Positions 1 through 8,049 of a DNA stretch of 64,000 nucleotides are shown piece by piece. Every line of letters begins with the position of its first letter. Position 1 is the first letter of the stretch. The stretch covers positions 62,001 to 126,000 of the forward strand of contig CAVVGH010000009.1 of assembly GCA_963747765.1 (NCBI GenBank), given 5' to 3'. The notes under the pieces were generated by a model. It did no database searches. It saw nothing but the letters and a program-made list of their open reading frames with translations, and had not been told where the DNA came from. Source of the stretch: VRUE01 sp963747765 (GTDB lineage: Bacteria; Actinomycetota; Thermoleophilia; Solirubrobacterales; 70-9). The position numbers were made by a program, and so were the translations under genes.

Positions 1-1
1 C

Positions 2-394
2 GTCGAGCGGCAGGGTGCGGCGCCCCTCGTCGTCGACTACAAGACCGACCGCCTCGACGGATCGAGCCCCGAGGAGCATTCCGCCCGCTATGGGATCCAG
101 CGCGCCATCTACGCGCTCGCCGTGGCGGAGGCGCGGCCGACGCCCGAGGTGGAGGTCGCCTACGTCTTTCTCGAGCAGCCGGACGAGCCCGACCTCCACG
201 TCTTCGGGCCCGCGGACCTAGAGCTCGCCCGGGGGCGGCTCGGCGAGCTGATCGTGCAGGTGCGCAGAGGCGAGTTCGCGGTGGCCGCACGCGAGGCCCG
301 CAGCTGGGCGCTCTGCCAGGGTTGCCCGGCGCTTGGGCGGGTCTGCTCGGGGCCGCCCAAGCAGGTCGCCGCCGCGAGTGCCCAGGGCACCTGA
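2..394 (+). CDS. C-terminal part of a RecB-family (PD-(D/E)XK) nuclease, probably of an AddAB/UvrD-like helicase-nuclease
   Basis: The open frame enters from outside the window, so only the last 130 residues are seen. They contain the hallmarks of a RecB-type nuclease: a motif VVDYKTD (the D and K of the active site) near the start, and about 25 residues later the helix YGIQRAIYA carrying the Q-xxx-Y motif. The end holds a cysteine cluster CQGCPALGRVC, as found in many Cas4/AddB-like nucleases that bind an Fe-S cluster. The family resects or repairs double-strand DNA ends. The next gene is exonuclease VII, so this is a DNA-repair neighbourhood. Whether a helicase domain precedes the nuclease lies outside the window. 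Confidence 0.75.
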   Translation, partial: VERQGAAPLVVDYKTDRLDGSSPEEHSARYGIQRAIYALAVAEARPTPEVEVAYVFLEQPDEPDLHVFGPADLELARGRLGELIVQVRRGEFAVAAREARSWALCQGCPALGRVCSGPPKQVAAASAQGT

Positions 395-449
395 GCGGCG
401 CTCCGCCAAGGGAGCCGTCCGATGCGGCTCATAAGTTGGTTGGTTCCAA

Positions 450-1991
450 ATGCAACTGACGCTGGAGACTCCCGCTGTAACGGTCAGTGCGTACTCGACC
501 CGGATAGAGCGTGCCGTCAGGAGCGTCGGCGGGGCCCTGGTTGAGGGAGAGGTCCAGAAACCGCAGCGGTCGCGAGGGGGGCTGCTCTACTTCGACATCA
601 CCGACGGCGACGCGACCCTCTCCTGCAAGGTCTTCGCCAGGCAGATCAAGCGCCTGCATCACGAGCCGAGCGACGGCGACCTCGTCCAGATCAAGATCGA
701 GCGACCCGACTTCTGGTCGACCGCCGGAAAGCTGAGCCTGATCGTCACCGACGTGAAGCTAGCGGGCGTCGGAGAGCTGCTCCGCCGCCGGGCCGCGCTG
801 CTCAAGGCGCTGCAGGCCGAGGGTTTCTGCGACCCCGATCGCTGGAAGCCCCTGCCCGCCTTCCCGCGCGCGGTCGGCGTGATCGCCGGCAAGGACTCGG
901 AAGGGATGAGCGACGTGATCCGCGCGCTGACGGACCGTCTGCCCCACGCGCACATCGTCACCTGCCCGGCGCTCGTGCAGGGCAAATCGGCGCCCCGCGA
1001 CATCATCGATGCGCTTGCGACCCTGCAGCAGCACCCGCAGGTCGACGTCATCGTCATTGCCCGCGGAGGTGGCCAGGTCCGCGACCTGATCGCCTTCGAC
1101 GACGAGCGCCTCTGCCGCGCCGTGTTCGCCTGTGCCAAACCCGTGGTTGCGGCAATTGGGCATACGAACAACATCCCGGTCTGCAACCACGTCACGCACT
1201 CCGCCTCCACGCCATCGCGCTCGGCCGAGATGGTGCTTCCATCGCTGGTCGAGATGCACAAGGACCTGCAGTCGGCCCGGCAGGCGCTTGGCCTGGTCCC
1301 CGCCCGAGTGGAGCAGACGCTGGAGCGCCTGCAAGCGCTCGGCGATCGCCTGCGGCGCGTCGGCGTGCTCGAGACTCGGGCCGCCGGCATCGGCGAGCTC
1401 ACTCAGAGGATCGCCCGCGCTGAGTCCACTTTCTTCGGCACTCGCGAGCAGGAGCTGGCGCGAGCCCACGCGGTGCTCGAGACGATCCCCCACCGCTGCC
1501 GTGTGACGCTGTCCAAGCGCGAACAGGGGATTGGCGAGCAGCGCCTGCACCTCAGCCGCGCCCCGAAGCGAAACGAGGACGCGATCGCCGGTATCGCCGA
1601 TCAGGCACGGGTCCTCGGCGATGGAATCGCCCGCCAACTCACCGACCACCGACGAGATTACGGGCGAGCCATCGAGCGGCTCCTCGCCGACTTCAACCGC
1701 ACCGCACTGCGTCGTCTCGACGACGAGCGGCTGCGCCTGGCGCAGACCCGCGAGCTGACCCGCGAGCGGATCGGCCATCGATTCAGCGGTGCTGAGCGAG
1801 ACCTCAAGCACGTCACATCCGTGATCGAGGCTCGCGATTTCAGGCGTCACGGCTTTGTGCTTGCCACAGACGCATCCGGCAGGCCACTGCCATCGATCTC
1901 CGGCGTCCACGCCGGAGCGCTCCTGGACCTGAAGTTCCGAGACGGACGGGCCCGGGTGGCAGTCAGGGAAACCAAGGAGGAAGAGGCATGA
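450..1991 (+). CDS. xseA: Exodeoxyribonuclease VII large subunit, divergent
   Basis: ExoVII degrades single-stranded DNA from both ends; XseA carries the OB-fold and catalytic domain. An N-terminal OB domain (about residues 10-105) is followed by the catalytic domain (about 135-265) and a long helical tail. At 513 residues it is longer than the usual 400-450. Of the four residues reported as the E. coli active site (D155, R205, H238, D241), the first three are present at the same numbers here (SDVIRAL, ARGGG, GH), but the usual GHETD or GHEPD reads GHTNN, so D241 is Asn. The following conserved Asp-rich segment is also altered. It overlaps xseB by four bases (ATGA). No clear Shine-Dalgarno is visible before the ATG. 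Confidence 0.88.
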   Translation: MQLTLETPAVTVSAYSTRIERAVRSVGGALVEGEVQKPQRSRGGLLYFDITDGDATLSCKVFARQIKRLHHEPSDGDLVQIKIERPDFWSTAGKLSLIVTDVKLAGVGELLRRRAALLKALQAEGFCDPDRWKPLPAFPRAVGVIAGKDSEGMSDVIRALTDRLPHAHIVTCPALVQGKSAPRDIIDALATLQQHPQVDVIVIARGGGQVRDLIAFDDERLCRAVFACAKPVVAAIGHTNNIPVCNHVTHSASTPSRSAEMVLPSLVEMHKDLQSARQALGLVPARVEQTLERLQALGDRLRRVGVLETRAAGIGELTQRIARAESTFFGTREQELARAHAVLETIPHRCRVTLSKREQGIGEQRLHLSRAPKRNEDAIAGIADQARVLGDGIARQLTDHRRDYGRAIERLLADFNRTALRRLDDERLRLAQTRELTRERIGHRFSGAERDLKHVTSVIEARDFRRHGFVLATDASGRPLPSISGVHAGALLDLKFRDGRARVAVRETKEEEA

Positions 1992-2290
1992 CCGAGGGAA
2001 GAGGCATGACCAAGACAAAGACCATCACGTTCGAGAACGGCTACCGCCGTCTGCAGGAGATTGCGGACGAAGTCAACCGCGCCGAGATCCCGGTCGATCG
2101 AATGGGTGACCTGTTCGCCGAGGGGAAGGGACTCGAGAAGGCGTTGACGGATCATCTCGCGGCGCAGAAAGCGCGGATCGAGCAGATCGAGCGCGGCGAG
2201 GAAGTCCAGACATTCCGCATCGCTACCGAGAGCGCCAACGGAAACGGGAACGGAAACAGCGCCGAGAGCAGCGAAGACGTCCCCTTCTGA
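1988..2290 (+). CDS. xseB: Exodeoxyribonuclease VII small subunit with an SSB-like acidic tail
   Basis: This is the small helical subunit of exonuclease VII; several copies bind the helical tail of XseA. The core FENGYRRLQEIADEVN...FAEGKGLEKALTDHLA fits the XseB pattern (F-x3-L-x2-L-Ei..., then FeeG..L). The start overlaps the xseA stop as ATGA; a second ATG six codons later (2006) is also possible. After the core comes a flexible Asn/Gly stretch (about residues 83-90) and the C-terminus SAESSEDVPF. That ending resembles the acidic tip of single-stranded-DNA-binding protein (DDDIPF type), which XseB proteins do not normally carry. Confidence 0.85.
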   Translation: MTEGRGMTKTKTITFENGYRRLQEIADEVNRAEIPVDRMGDLFAEGKGLEKALTDHLAAQKARIEQIERGEEVQTFRIATESANGNGNGNSAESSEDVPF

Positions 2291-2353
2291 GCGCCGGGCC
2301 CGGCATCGGTCCCGCCTCCAGGGGATCGATGCCCAGGCGTGAGGCCCGCCAGC

Positions 2354-2692
2354 TCACTCGACGCGTTTCCAGCGACGAGCCCAATTCCCCAGCTCGTCGA
2401 TCGCCGGTTGCAGCCCGGCACCCGCCTCGGTGAGCGAATAGGACACGTGCACCGGCGAGCCCGGTTCGACCTCGCGCTCGACCAGCCCCTCGTCCTCCAG
2501 CTCGCGCAGTCGCTGCGACAGCAGCCGGTCCGAGAGCCCCGGAACGGCCTTCGTTAGCTCTCCAAACCTCAGCGGGCGTTCGGTCAGCGCGCAAACGATC
2601 GCCCCGCTCCAACGCTTGCCGATCAACTCAATGGCAGCGTGGAAGTGAGGACAGACTCCGGGGATCGGCTCTGTCGAGGCGGTCTCGTCCAC
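2354..2692 (-). CDS. HxlR-family winged-helix transcriptional regulator
   Basis: This 112-residue protein matches the HxlR family throughout: CPHFHAAIELIGKRW at the N-terminus, the recognition region FGELTKAVPGLSDRLLSQRL, and the wing with YSLTEAG. The conserved Cys14 in the CP motif is the residue that senses electrophiles or oxidants in characterised members such as HypR and QorR; whether it does so here is inference. The gene is divergent from the MarP-like protease and an imperfect palindrome lies between them. The start is the GTG at 2692, which almost overlaps a GGAG sequence, so initiation may be leaderless. Confidence 0.85.
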   Translation of the reverse strand: MDETASTEPIPGVCPHFHAAIELIGKRWSGAIVCALTERPLRFGELTKAVPGLSDRLLSQRLRELEDEGLVEREVEPGSPVHVSYSLTEAGAGLQPAIDELGNWARRWKRVE

Positions 2693-2697
2693 CTCCA

Positions 2698-2721
2698 GTC
2701 ACCTTACTGAACGTAAGTGAC
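2698..2721. promoter_or_regulatory. Imperfect palindrome, candidate HxlR operator
   Basis: Arms GTCACCTTAC and GTAAGTGAC face each other with a 5-nt centre, in the gap between the HxlR gene (minus strand) and the MarP-like protease (plus strand). One arm has a single extra base. HxlR regulators commonly bind GTAAG-type palindromes next to their own gene. Autoregulation and control of the protease gene are inferred from position alone. Confidence 0.4.
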
Positions 2722-2735
2722 GGGCCAGCGCATGC

Positions 2736-3893
2736 TTGTATGTCTTCGTGACGCTTCTCGACTGGACGATCGTCGCCTTCACCCTGGTGCTGGCCCTCTG
2801 GGGGTACCGGCAGGGGTTGATCGTGGGCGCCATGACGCTGCTGGGATTTGGAGTCGGCGCCTTTGCCGGCAGTCGGGTCGCCCCGCTGCTCCTCGCGCAG
2901 GGCTCGAGCTCCCCCTACTCGCCGCTCCTGGCGGCGCTCGGCGCGCTGCTGCTCGGCGCGCTGGCCGCCGTGACCATGGAGAGCTTTGCGTTGGAACTGC
3001 GGGCTCGGGTGATCCGCGGACGTGGGTCGGACGTGGCGGACGGAGCCGCCGGCGCGCTACTGATCGCGGCGGTCTCCCTGGGACTTGCCTGGGTCTTCGG
3101 CGCAGCGGCCCTTCACACGCCGGGGACCGTCCAGCTGCGCGCCGTCGTCCAGCGCTCGCTCATCCTGCGCAACCTCAATGAACTGCTTCCCCCTTCGGGA
3201 CCGGTCCTCAACGCGCTCAGCCGGGTCGACCCGGCCCCCTCGATACCGGGTGCGATCACCCCCGTGGCGCCCCCGAACGCCGCGATTGCCTCGGACCCCG
3301 ACGTGCTCCGCGCCGGCCACTCGGTCGTCCGCGTGCTCGGCACCGCCTGCGGCCTCGGTGTAGAGGGATCGGGGTGGGTGGCCTCGCCCGGCCTGGTCGT
3401 CACGAATGCCCACGTCGTCGCCGGCGAGAACGACACCACGGTGACGACGCAGGACGGCGCCTCGCTGGACGCGATACCGGTTCATTACGACCCTCGCAAC
3501 GACCTTGCCGTGCTGCGCATAGAAGCCGACCTCCAGGCGATCCCGATCTCCGCCAACCCACACCGCGGTGAGGGTGGCGCGGTTCTCGGCTACCCCGAAA
3601 ACGGGCCCTTCACGATCTCTCCAGCGCGGCTCGGCGATACCCGCACGGTGCTCAGCGAGGACGCCTACGGTCGGGGTCCCATTCGACGCCGGATCGTCTT
3701 CCTGCGTGGCAACGTCCGCAGCGGCGACTCCGGCGGGCCGGTCGTCGACTCCCACGGCGAGGTCCTGAGCACAGTCTTCGCCTCCACCGCCTCCGGCCCG
3801 CCGGGTGGATTCTCAGTCCCAAATGACCTGGTTCGCTCGTCCCTCGCCGGGATCTCCGAAACCGCGGTGGACACCGGGCCCTGCACGAGCTAG
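2736..3893 (+). CDS. MarP-like membrane-anchored trypsin-fold serine protease (CvpA-type N-terminus)
   Basis: The N-terminal 140 residues form about four membrane helices of the CvpA/colicin-V type. The C-terminal half is a periplasmic trypsin-like protease with the triad His226 (TNAHVVAG), Asp256 (DPRNDLAVL) and Ser332 (GDSGGPVV). Cys205 and Cys383 flank the protease domain exactly as the regulatory disulfide pair does in Mycobacterium tuberculosis MarP (Rv3671c), a protease needed for acid and oxidative stress resistance. Length (385) fits MarP (about 397). The start is uncertain: TTG at 2736 or GTG at 2748, neither with a clear Shine-Dalgarno. It is divergent from the HxlR gene. Confidence 0.85.
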   Translation: MYVFVTLLDWTIVAFTLVLALWGYRQGLIVGAMTLLGFGVGAFAGSRVAPLLLAQGSSSPYSPLLAALGALLLGALAAVTMESFALELRARVIRGRGSDVADGAAGALLIAAVSLGLAWVFGAAALHTPGTVQLRAVVQRSLILRNLNELLPPSGPVLNALSRVDPAPSIPGAITPVAPPNAAIASDPDVLRAGHSVVRVLGTACGLGVEGSGWVASPGLVVTNAHVVAGENDTTVTTQDGASLDAIPVHYDPRNDLAVLRIEADLQAIPISANPHRGEGGAVLGYPENGPFTISPARLGDTRTVLSEDAYGRGPIRRRIVFLRGNVRSGDSGGPVVDSHGEVLSTVFASTASGPPGGFSVPNDLVRSSLAGISETAVDTGPCTS

Positions 3894-3918
3894 ATGCTTG
3901 ATGACTGATTCCAATTCA

Positions 3919-3976
3919 GTGCACGTAGGCGCTCAGCTGCCGGTTCCGTGCACATAGGCGCTCCGGCGCCGGCCCG
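3919..3976. repeat. Two-copy 29-bp tandem repeat
   Basis: Two imperfect 29-bp units, each beginning GTGCAC(G/A)TAGGCGCTC, start at 3919 and 3948 just after the protease stop codon. No coding or structural role is apparent. It immediately precedes the composite repeat array and may be part of the same repeat-rich insertion zone. Confidence 0.6.
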
Positions 3977-4011
3977 CTCGCCCATTTCCTAGGCACCGCC
4001 TCGATTCACCC

Positions 4012-4222
4012 GCTCCGTTCGTCATTTGTACCGCTCTGCGACACAAGGAGCGAACGCAGTTGGTATTTGCCTCACCCAGGGCCACCCGAGCCGCTCCGTT
4101 CGTCATTTGTGCCGCTCTGCGACACAAGGAGCGAACGCAGTTGGTATTTGCCTCACCCAGGGCCACCCGAGCCGCTCCGTTCGTCATTTGTGCCGCTCTG
4201 CGACACAAGGAGCGAACGCAGT
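4012..4222 (-). repeat. Composite repeat copy 1, palindrome array (module C, three units of 81 bp)
   Basis: Three units start at 4012, 4093 and 4174. Each begins with a 49-nt near-palindrome (GCTCCGTTCGTCATTTGT ... ACACAAGGAGCGAACGCAG) able to fold into a long hairpin with internal mismatches. The sequence between palindromes resembles the outer end of module B (TTGGTATTnGCCT), so the amplified unit is palindrome plus the edge of B. The same palindrome, in the opposite orientation, recurs at 33125-33394. The 81-bp period keeps frames open, but repeats at the other locus have 70- and 80-bp periods, so coding is unlikely. Confidence 0.85.
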
Positions 4223-4353
4223 TGGTATTCGCCTCCCTCGGGCCACGTCTCGCGGAACGACGCCCGCAGCTCCTGACCCCCTGGGGCCCCTATAAGCCCT
4301 CCCCTGTTTGCCCTCCCACTCGCAGGTGTGGAGGGCAAACTGGCGAGGGGCTT
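4223..4353 (-). repeat. Composite repeat copy 1, body and head hairpin (modules B and A)
   Basis: Read on the minus strand, 4353-4294 is a hairpin with arms around TTTGCCCTCC and GGAGGGCAAA (module A). It is followed by a roughly 70-bp conserved body (module B, 4293-4223) containing GGGGGTCAGGAGCTGCGGGC and CGTCGTTCCGCGAGA. The same A-B order is found at 32998-33124 and 48668-48796. The element lies between two plus-strand genes. The remaining 4354-4555 before the penicillin-binding protein gene shows no gene or clear signal. Confidence 0.85.
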
Positions 4354-4555
4354 GGTTCTCTCGTCAATCAACGAAGCGTGCTCTGCGGATCGACCAGACC
4401 CATTTCGAACACCTCGTCCAGCGTCTGGGCGATCCGGCTGGTGTTGCGGAGTCGAACGGCGATCCTGTCGTCGGGCTCCTGTCCCGCGGGAATTTCGAAT
4501 CAGGTGCCTGGGCTCAGGAGGAATCGACCTGCTTCGCGACTAGATTTCCCAGACA

Positions 4556-6289
4556 GTGAAAAGCCTGTCGCCTGAGGTGGAGCGCCGCCGCCGTCTCATC
4601 ACCCGCACGGTACCCCTCACCATCATCGCGGTGATCGCCTTCGCGCTGGGCGCCCATGCAGGTGCGCCCGGCTCCCCAGAGAAGGACGCAGCCCGGCGCT
4701 ACACGGTGGCCTGGGCCCACAGGGACTTCGGCGCGATGTACCGGGAGCTGAACGCAGCTTCGCGACGATCCATCCGGGAAGCCGAGTTCGCCAAGGCGTA
4801 CAGGACGGCGGCCGAGGTGGCAACCCTGCGCCATCTCGAACCCCACTCTCCGCAGGATGCCCGAGAGGTAAACGGCATGACAACTGTCCCGGTCAGCATC
4901 GAAGCCACGACCGCGGCGTTCGGCCAAGTCGTCGCGAACCTCGATATCCCCTTTGCCGAAGGCGGGATCGCATGGGCTCCCCGCCTGGTATTCCCAGGCC
5001 TCGATCACGGCGAGCAGCTTGCGAACCGGGTCGAACTCGCGCCTCGAGCGCCGATTCTCGCGGCGGACGGCACCGCGCTGGCTCGCGGGCCGGCCGAACA
5101 GCGCGAACACCCGCTCGGCTCCGCAGCGATCGACGTAACCGGCGAACTCGGCATGGCCGGAGAGGACGAAGCTCCCGTGCTGGCGCGGCGCGGCTTTCCG
5201 CCAAACGCGCCGGTGGGCGTGAGCGGCCTGGAGCTCGCCTTCAACGCAAGGCTTGCCGGCAGACCCGGGGGCCTGCTCCTCGCCGTCTCCGGATCTGGCG
5301 ATACGGCGCGACTCCTCGGCAAGTCCAGGCCCCGCCGCGGCGCGCCGGTGAAGACGACGATCGACCCCGACCTGCAGCTGTCGACCGTTTCCGCCCTCGG
5401 GGGCCGGGCCGGAGGGATAGTCGTGCTCGACGCGCGCAAGGGCGACGTTCGCGCCCTGGCCGGCCAGGCCTTCTCCGCTCCGCAACCCCCGGGGTCGACG
5501 TTCAAGACGATCACCACAACCGCCGCACTGCAGAAGGGCGTCCTCTCGCTCGATGACGAATTCCCGATCCTCAACGGCATCAACGTCGGTGGGCGCTTCA
5601 TCAGCAATGCCAACGGCGAGTACTGCGGCGGGACGCTGCGCGAAGCATTCGCCGAGTCCTGCAACGCCGACTTCGCGCCGCTCGGGCCGAAGATCGGCAA
5701 TGCGGCGCTCGTCGCGACCGCGGAACGATTCGGCTTCAACTCTCCCCCCACTCTTTACGCACAGCGCATTGTCGAAGAGGTCGAACCGCCCCAGTCCACC
5801 ATCCCAACGCAGATCGGAGACGACCTCGACCTCGGGGTGAGCGCAATCGGTCAGGGCGAAGTCCTGGCGACGCCCCTGGAGATGGCAAGCGTCGCGCAGA
5901 CGATCGGCAACCGCGGCGTGCGCATGCCGACCTCGATTGTCGCCAATCGCAGACTGCGACCCAGGGCCAAGCCGGTGCGAGTCACCTCGAGGAAGATCGC
6001 CGCCGAGCTCGCCGAACTGATGGTTGGCGTGGTCACCAGCGGCACCGGCTTCGCGGCGGCGATCCCGGAGGCCCAGGTGGCGGGCAAGACCGGAACCGCA
6101 GAGCTGGGACCCCGCCCGGGACAGCAGGGCGAAGAAGAACCCGAGCAGATCAAGGACGCGTGGTTCCTCGCCTTCGCCCCGGCGGACAAGCCGCGACTAG
6201 CGGTCGGCGTCCTGCTGATCGAAGCGGAAGCCGCAGGAGGCGAGGTGGCCGCACCGGCAGCCGCCCAGGTCCTCTCGGCTGGGCTCTGA
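4556..6289 (+). CDS. Class B penicillin-binding protein (peptidoglycan transpeptidase)
   Basis: The protein cross-links peptidoglycan outside the membrane. A single N-terminal membrane anchor (about residues 16-35) is followed by an NTF2-like MecA_N-type domain (about 40-150), a dimerisation region and the transpeptidase domain. Catalytic motifs are complete: S314-TFK (SxxK), S368-CN (SxN) and K511-TG. At 577 residues it has normal length. The start is the GTG at 4556; no strong Shine-Dalgarno is visible. There is no adjacent rodA/ftsW, so it is probably a stand-alone PbpA-like enzyme; which division or elongation complex it serves cannot be told. Confidence 0.9.
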   Translation: MKSLSPEVERRRRLITRTVPLTIIAVIAFALGAHAGAPGSPEKDAARRYTVAWAHRDFGAMYRELNAASRRSIREAEFAKAYRTAAEVATLRHLEPHSPQDAREVNGMTTVPVSIEATTAAFGQVVANLDIPFAEGGIAWAPRLVFPGLDHGEQLANRVELAPRAPILAADGTALARGPAEQREHPLGSAAIDVTGELGMAGEDEAPVLARRGFPPNAPVGVSGLELAFNARLAGRPGGLLLAVSGSGDTARLLGKSRPRRGAPVKTTIDPDLQLSTVSALGGRAGGIVVLDARKGDVRALAGQAFSAPQPPGSTFKTITTTAALQKGVLSLDDEFPILNGINVGGRFISNANGEYCGGTLREAFAESCNADFAPLGPKIGNAALVATAERFGFNSPPTLYAQRIVEEVEPPQSTIPTQIGDDLDLGVSAIGQGEVLATPLEMASVAQTIGNRGVRMPTSIVANRRLRPRAKPVRVTSRKIAAELAELMVGVVTSGTGFAAAIPEAQVAGKTGTAELGPRPGQQGEEEPEQIKDAWFLAFAPADKPRLAVGVLLIEAEAAGGEVAAPAAAQVLSAGL

Positions 6290-6312
6290 GGTCCCCGCCT
6301 GCCGGCTGGCGG

Positions 6313-6834
6313 TCAGGGAATCCCGGTCATGTGTGGATTTCCGCCGGCGATCGTTGCCTGGCGCGCCGGCGGGGCATCGGGCGACTCAAGCAGGTCCCGC
6401 ATCCGTCGCAGCGCCTCACGCCAGGCCCGCCCGTACCAGAGCGATGCGGCCCCCAGCCGCTCGACCGCCCTGTCGAGCGGCTGGGAGGGCTCGGTCCAGT
6501 AGGAGACCCGCACCCTGGTCAGTGGCCCGGAGCCCTCCAGCAGCTCCCAGGCGGTGACCGACGGGGTCCGGTTGGAGCGCCCGCCGTTGCCGTGCTCGAC
6601 GATCCTGCGGGGCACTTCGAACGTCGAGATCACGGTGTCCATCTGGAGCGCGCGCGGCGGAAGGTTCAGCCGAAACCGCGCGCCGGCGCCCGGGCCAGAG
6701 GAGTCGATCCGCGTCAGATGGAAATCCGAGACGAAGTGATCGGTGAAGGAGGGGCGGCAGGCGAGATCGCCGATCAACGCGAATGCGCGCCCGCGCGAAA
6801 CATCGATTTCGACTTCGGCGCTGACCGGGCCCAT
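6313..6834 (-). CDS. SRPBCC (START-like) family protein
   Basis: This 173-residue protein begins with the polyketide cyclase/dehydrase pattern SAEVEIDVSRGRAFALIGD, continues with alternating beta strands (GARFRLNLPPRALQMDTVIS, RRIVEH) and ends with a long C-terminal helix (LGAASLWYGRAWREALRRMRDLLES). The fold binds hydrophobic ligands, but no catalytic residues are diagnostic, so the substrate is unknown. A TAGAAT box at 6845-6850 on the minus strand lies a few bases upstream of the ATG and could give a nearly leaderless transcript. It is convergent with the penicillin-binding protein gene. Confidence 0.75.
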   Translation of the reverse strand: MGPVSAEVEIDVSRGRAFALIGDLACRPSFTDHFVSDFHLTRIDSSGPGAGARFRLNLPPRALQMDTVISTFEVPRRIVEHGNGGRSNRTPSVTAWELLEGSGPLTRVRVSYWTEPSQPLDRAVERLGAASLWYGRAWREALRRMRDLLESPDAPPARQATIAGGNPHMTGIP

Positions 6835-6954
6835 GGCCGAGATAATTCTAGACAGGGCCGAATACCGACCATCCGAGTTGCGGGAAAAAGCGGATGCGAC
6901 GACAGCCGCGGCGCGCTACGATGACCCGGCGGGAGATGCCGGAAGGAGAAGACC

Positions 6955-7527
6955 ATCTCCGCCAGTCTCAGACCCAGCTCAGCTCTTGACAGCTATTCGA
7001 CCGGGTCGATCCCTGGGTCGGGGACCTTCTTCTGCCTCGCGTGCGGATCGCAGCTCTCGCTCAACGAGAACGACCACCTTCCCGCCTGTCCGCGCTGCGG
7101 GACCTCCGACTTCGGTCGCGACTCGATCTTCGAATCGATGCAGGAGCACACCGACACGACGGCCGAGTTCACCATCGACACCGAACTGCCGCCGCCGACC
7201 TGGCTGCGCGACATACGGCCGGGACTGGCGCCAAACGGGCACTTCCTTGCCTCCCGCCACGACAGCGACGAAATCAGCGTCTTCCCGATCGAGCCCGGCT
7301 GGACCCGGGTCGGTCGCAGCGTCTCCTCGGGCATTCGCATCGACGATCCGAGCGTCTCTCGCCGCCACGCACTGCTGGTGTCGGAACCCGGCAAGTCGCT
7401 GCGAGTTCTCGACGACCGCAGCCTCAACGGCGTCTTCATCAACGGCGATCTGGTCGAGTGGGGCACGCTCGAGGACGGCGACGAGCTGATGATCGGCCGC
7501 TTCCGCCTGTTCGCCATCGAAACCTGA
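6955..7527 (+). CDS. Zinc-ribbon and FHA-domain protein, probable ATC start
   Basis: The C-terminal part is a forkhead-associated domain that binds phosphothreonine peptides: TRVGRS, then SRRHALL and the loop SLNGVFING. Upstream in the same frame is a zinc ribbon with two CxxC pairs (FCLACG and CPRCG). No ATG, GTG, TTG or CTG occurs in frame before the ribbon; the frame is closed by TGA at 6922. A strong Shine-Dalgarno (GGAAGGAGAA, 6941-6950) is correctly spaced only for an ATC at 6955, giving 190 residues. The ATG at 7138 would remove the ribbon. The protein probably reads out a Ser/Thr kinase; none is encoded here. Confidence 0.75.
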   Translation: MSASLRPSSALDSYSTGSIPGSGTFFCLACGSQLSLNENDHLPACPRCGTSDFGRDSIFESMQEHTDTTAEFTIDTELPPPTWLRDIRPGLAPNGHFLASRHDSDEISVFPIEPGWTRVGRSVSSGIRIDDPSVSRRHALLVSEPGKSLRVLDDRSLNGVFINGDLVEWGTLEDGDELMIGRFRLFAIET

Positions 7528-7599
7528 TCGAGAGCCGGTCGGCGTCGCACTCTGGGCCGAAGCGCAATTCCCGCCAGTGCCGTCCGTAGGATTGAGTGC

Positions 7600-8040
7600 G
7601 TGAGTATCCCGCCCGACCCACTCGAGCCCTCCCAGCATCCGAGTGCGGCGATCTCCGATACGACCGAACGCGCCCGACAGCGGCTGCACGAGGAGATCGA
7701 GCGGGTCCGCTCGGGCGTCGAGGAGATGCTCGCCGAACAACAGGGCGAGGAGGACTCCGACCTGCGGCGCGAGTTCGACGCGCTGCAGCGCGAGCTGGAC
7801 ACTCTCCGTCAGGAGACCCGCAGCTACGTCAAGCGGCGCGTCCGCAAGGGCGAAAAGCGGCTCGAGAAGAAGGTCAGCCAGGTCGATGACCGGACCCGCC
7901 AGCTGGAGCGCCGCCTCGACCAGGTCGAGGAGGACCGCAGGTACTCCGAGTGGCGCATCCACACCACCACCGAGTCGATGCTCGACGGCCTGCTCGGCGA
8001 GATCCGCGCGATCGGCGACCTGCTGACTCGAACTCACTGA
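7600..8040 (+). CDS. Small coiled-coil protein of unknown function
   Basis: This 146-residue protein is dominated by a charged coiled coil (about residues 22-115: ARQRLHEEIERVRSGVEEML, then long Glu/Arg/Lys heptads). A short C-terminal amphipathic segment follows (ESMLDGLLGEIRAIGDLL). There are no membrane segments and no signal peptide. The start is a GTG at 7600. It follows the FHA gene by 72 bases on the same strand and may be cotranscribed. Function is unknown. Confidence 0.65.
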   Translation: MSIPPDPLEPSQHPSAAISDTTERARQRLHEEIERVRSGVEEMLAEQQGEEDSDLRREFDALQRELDTLRQETRSYVKRRVRKGEKRLEKKVSQVDDRTRQLERRLDQVEEDRRYSEWRIHTTTESMLDGLLGEIRAIGDLLTRTH

Positions 8041-8049
8041 GCCGGATCT

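Noticed and set aside
4026..4295. Repeat protein encoded by the 81-bp units
   Set aside because: The frame exists only because 81 is a multiple of three. The homologous array elsewhere has periods of 70 and 80, and several frames on both strands are open.
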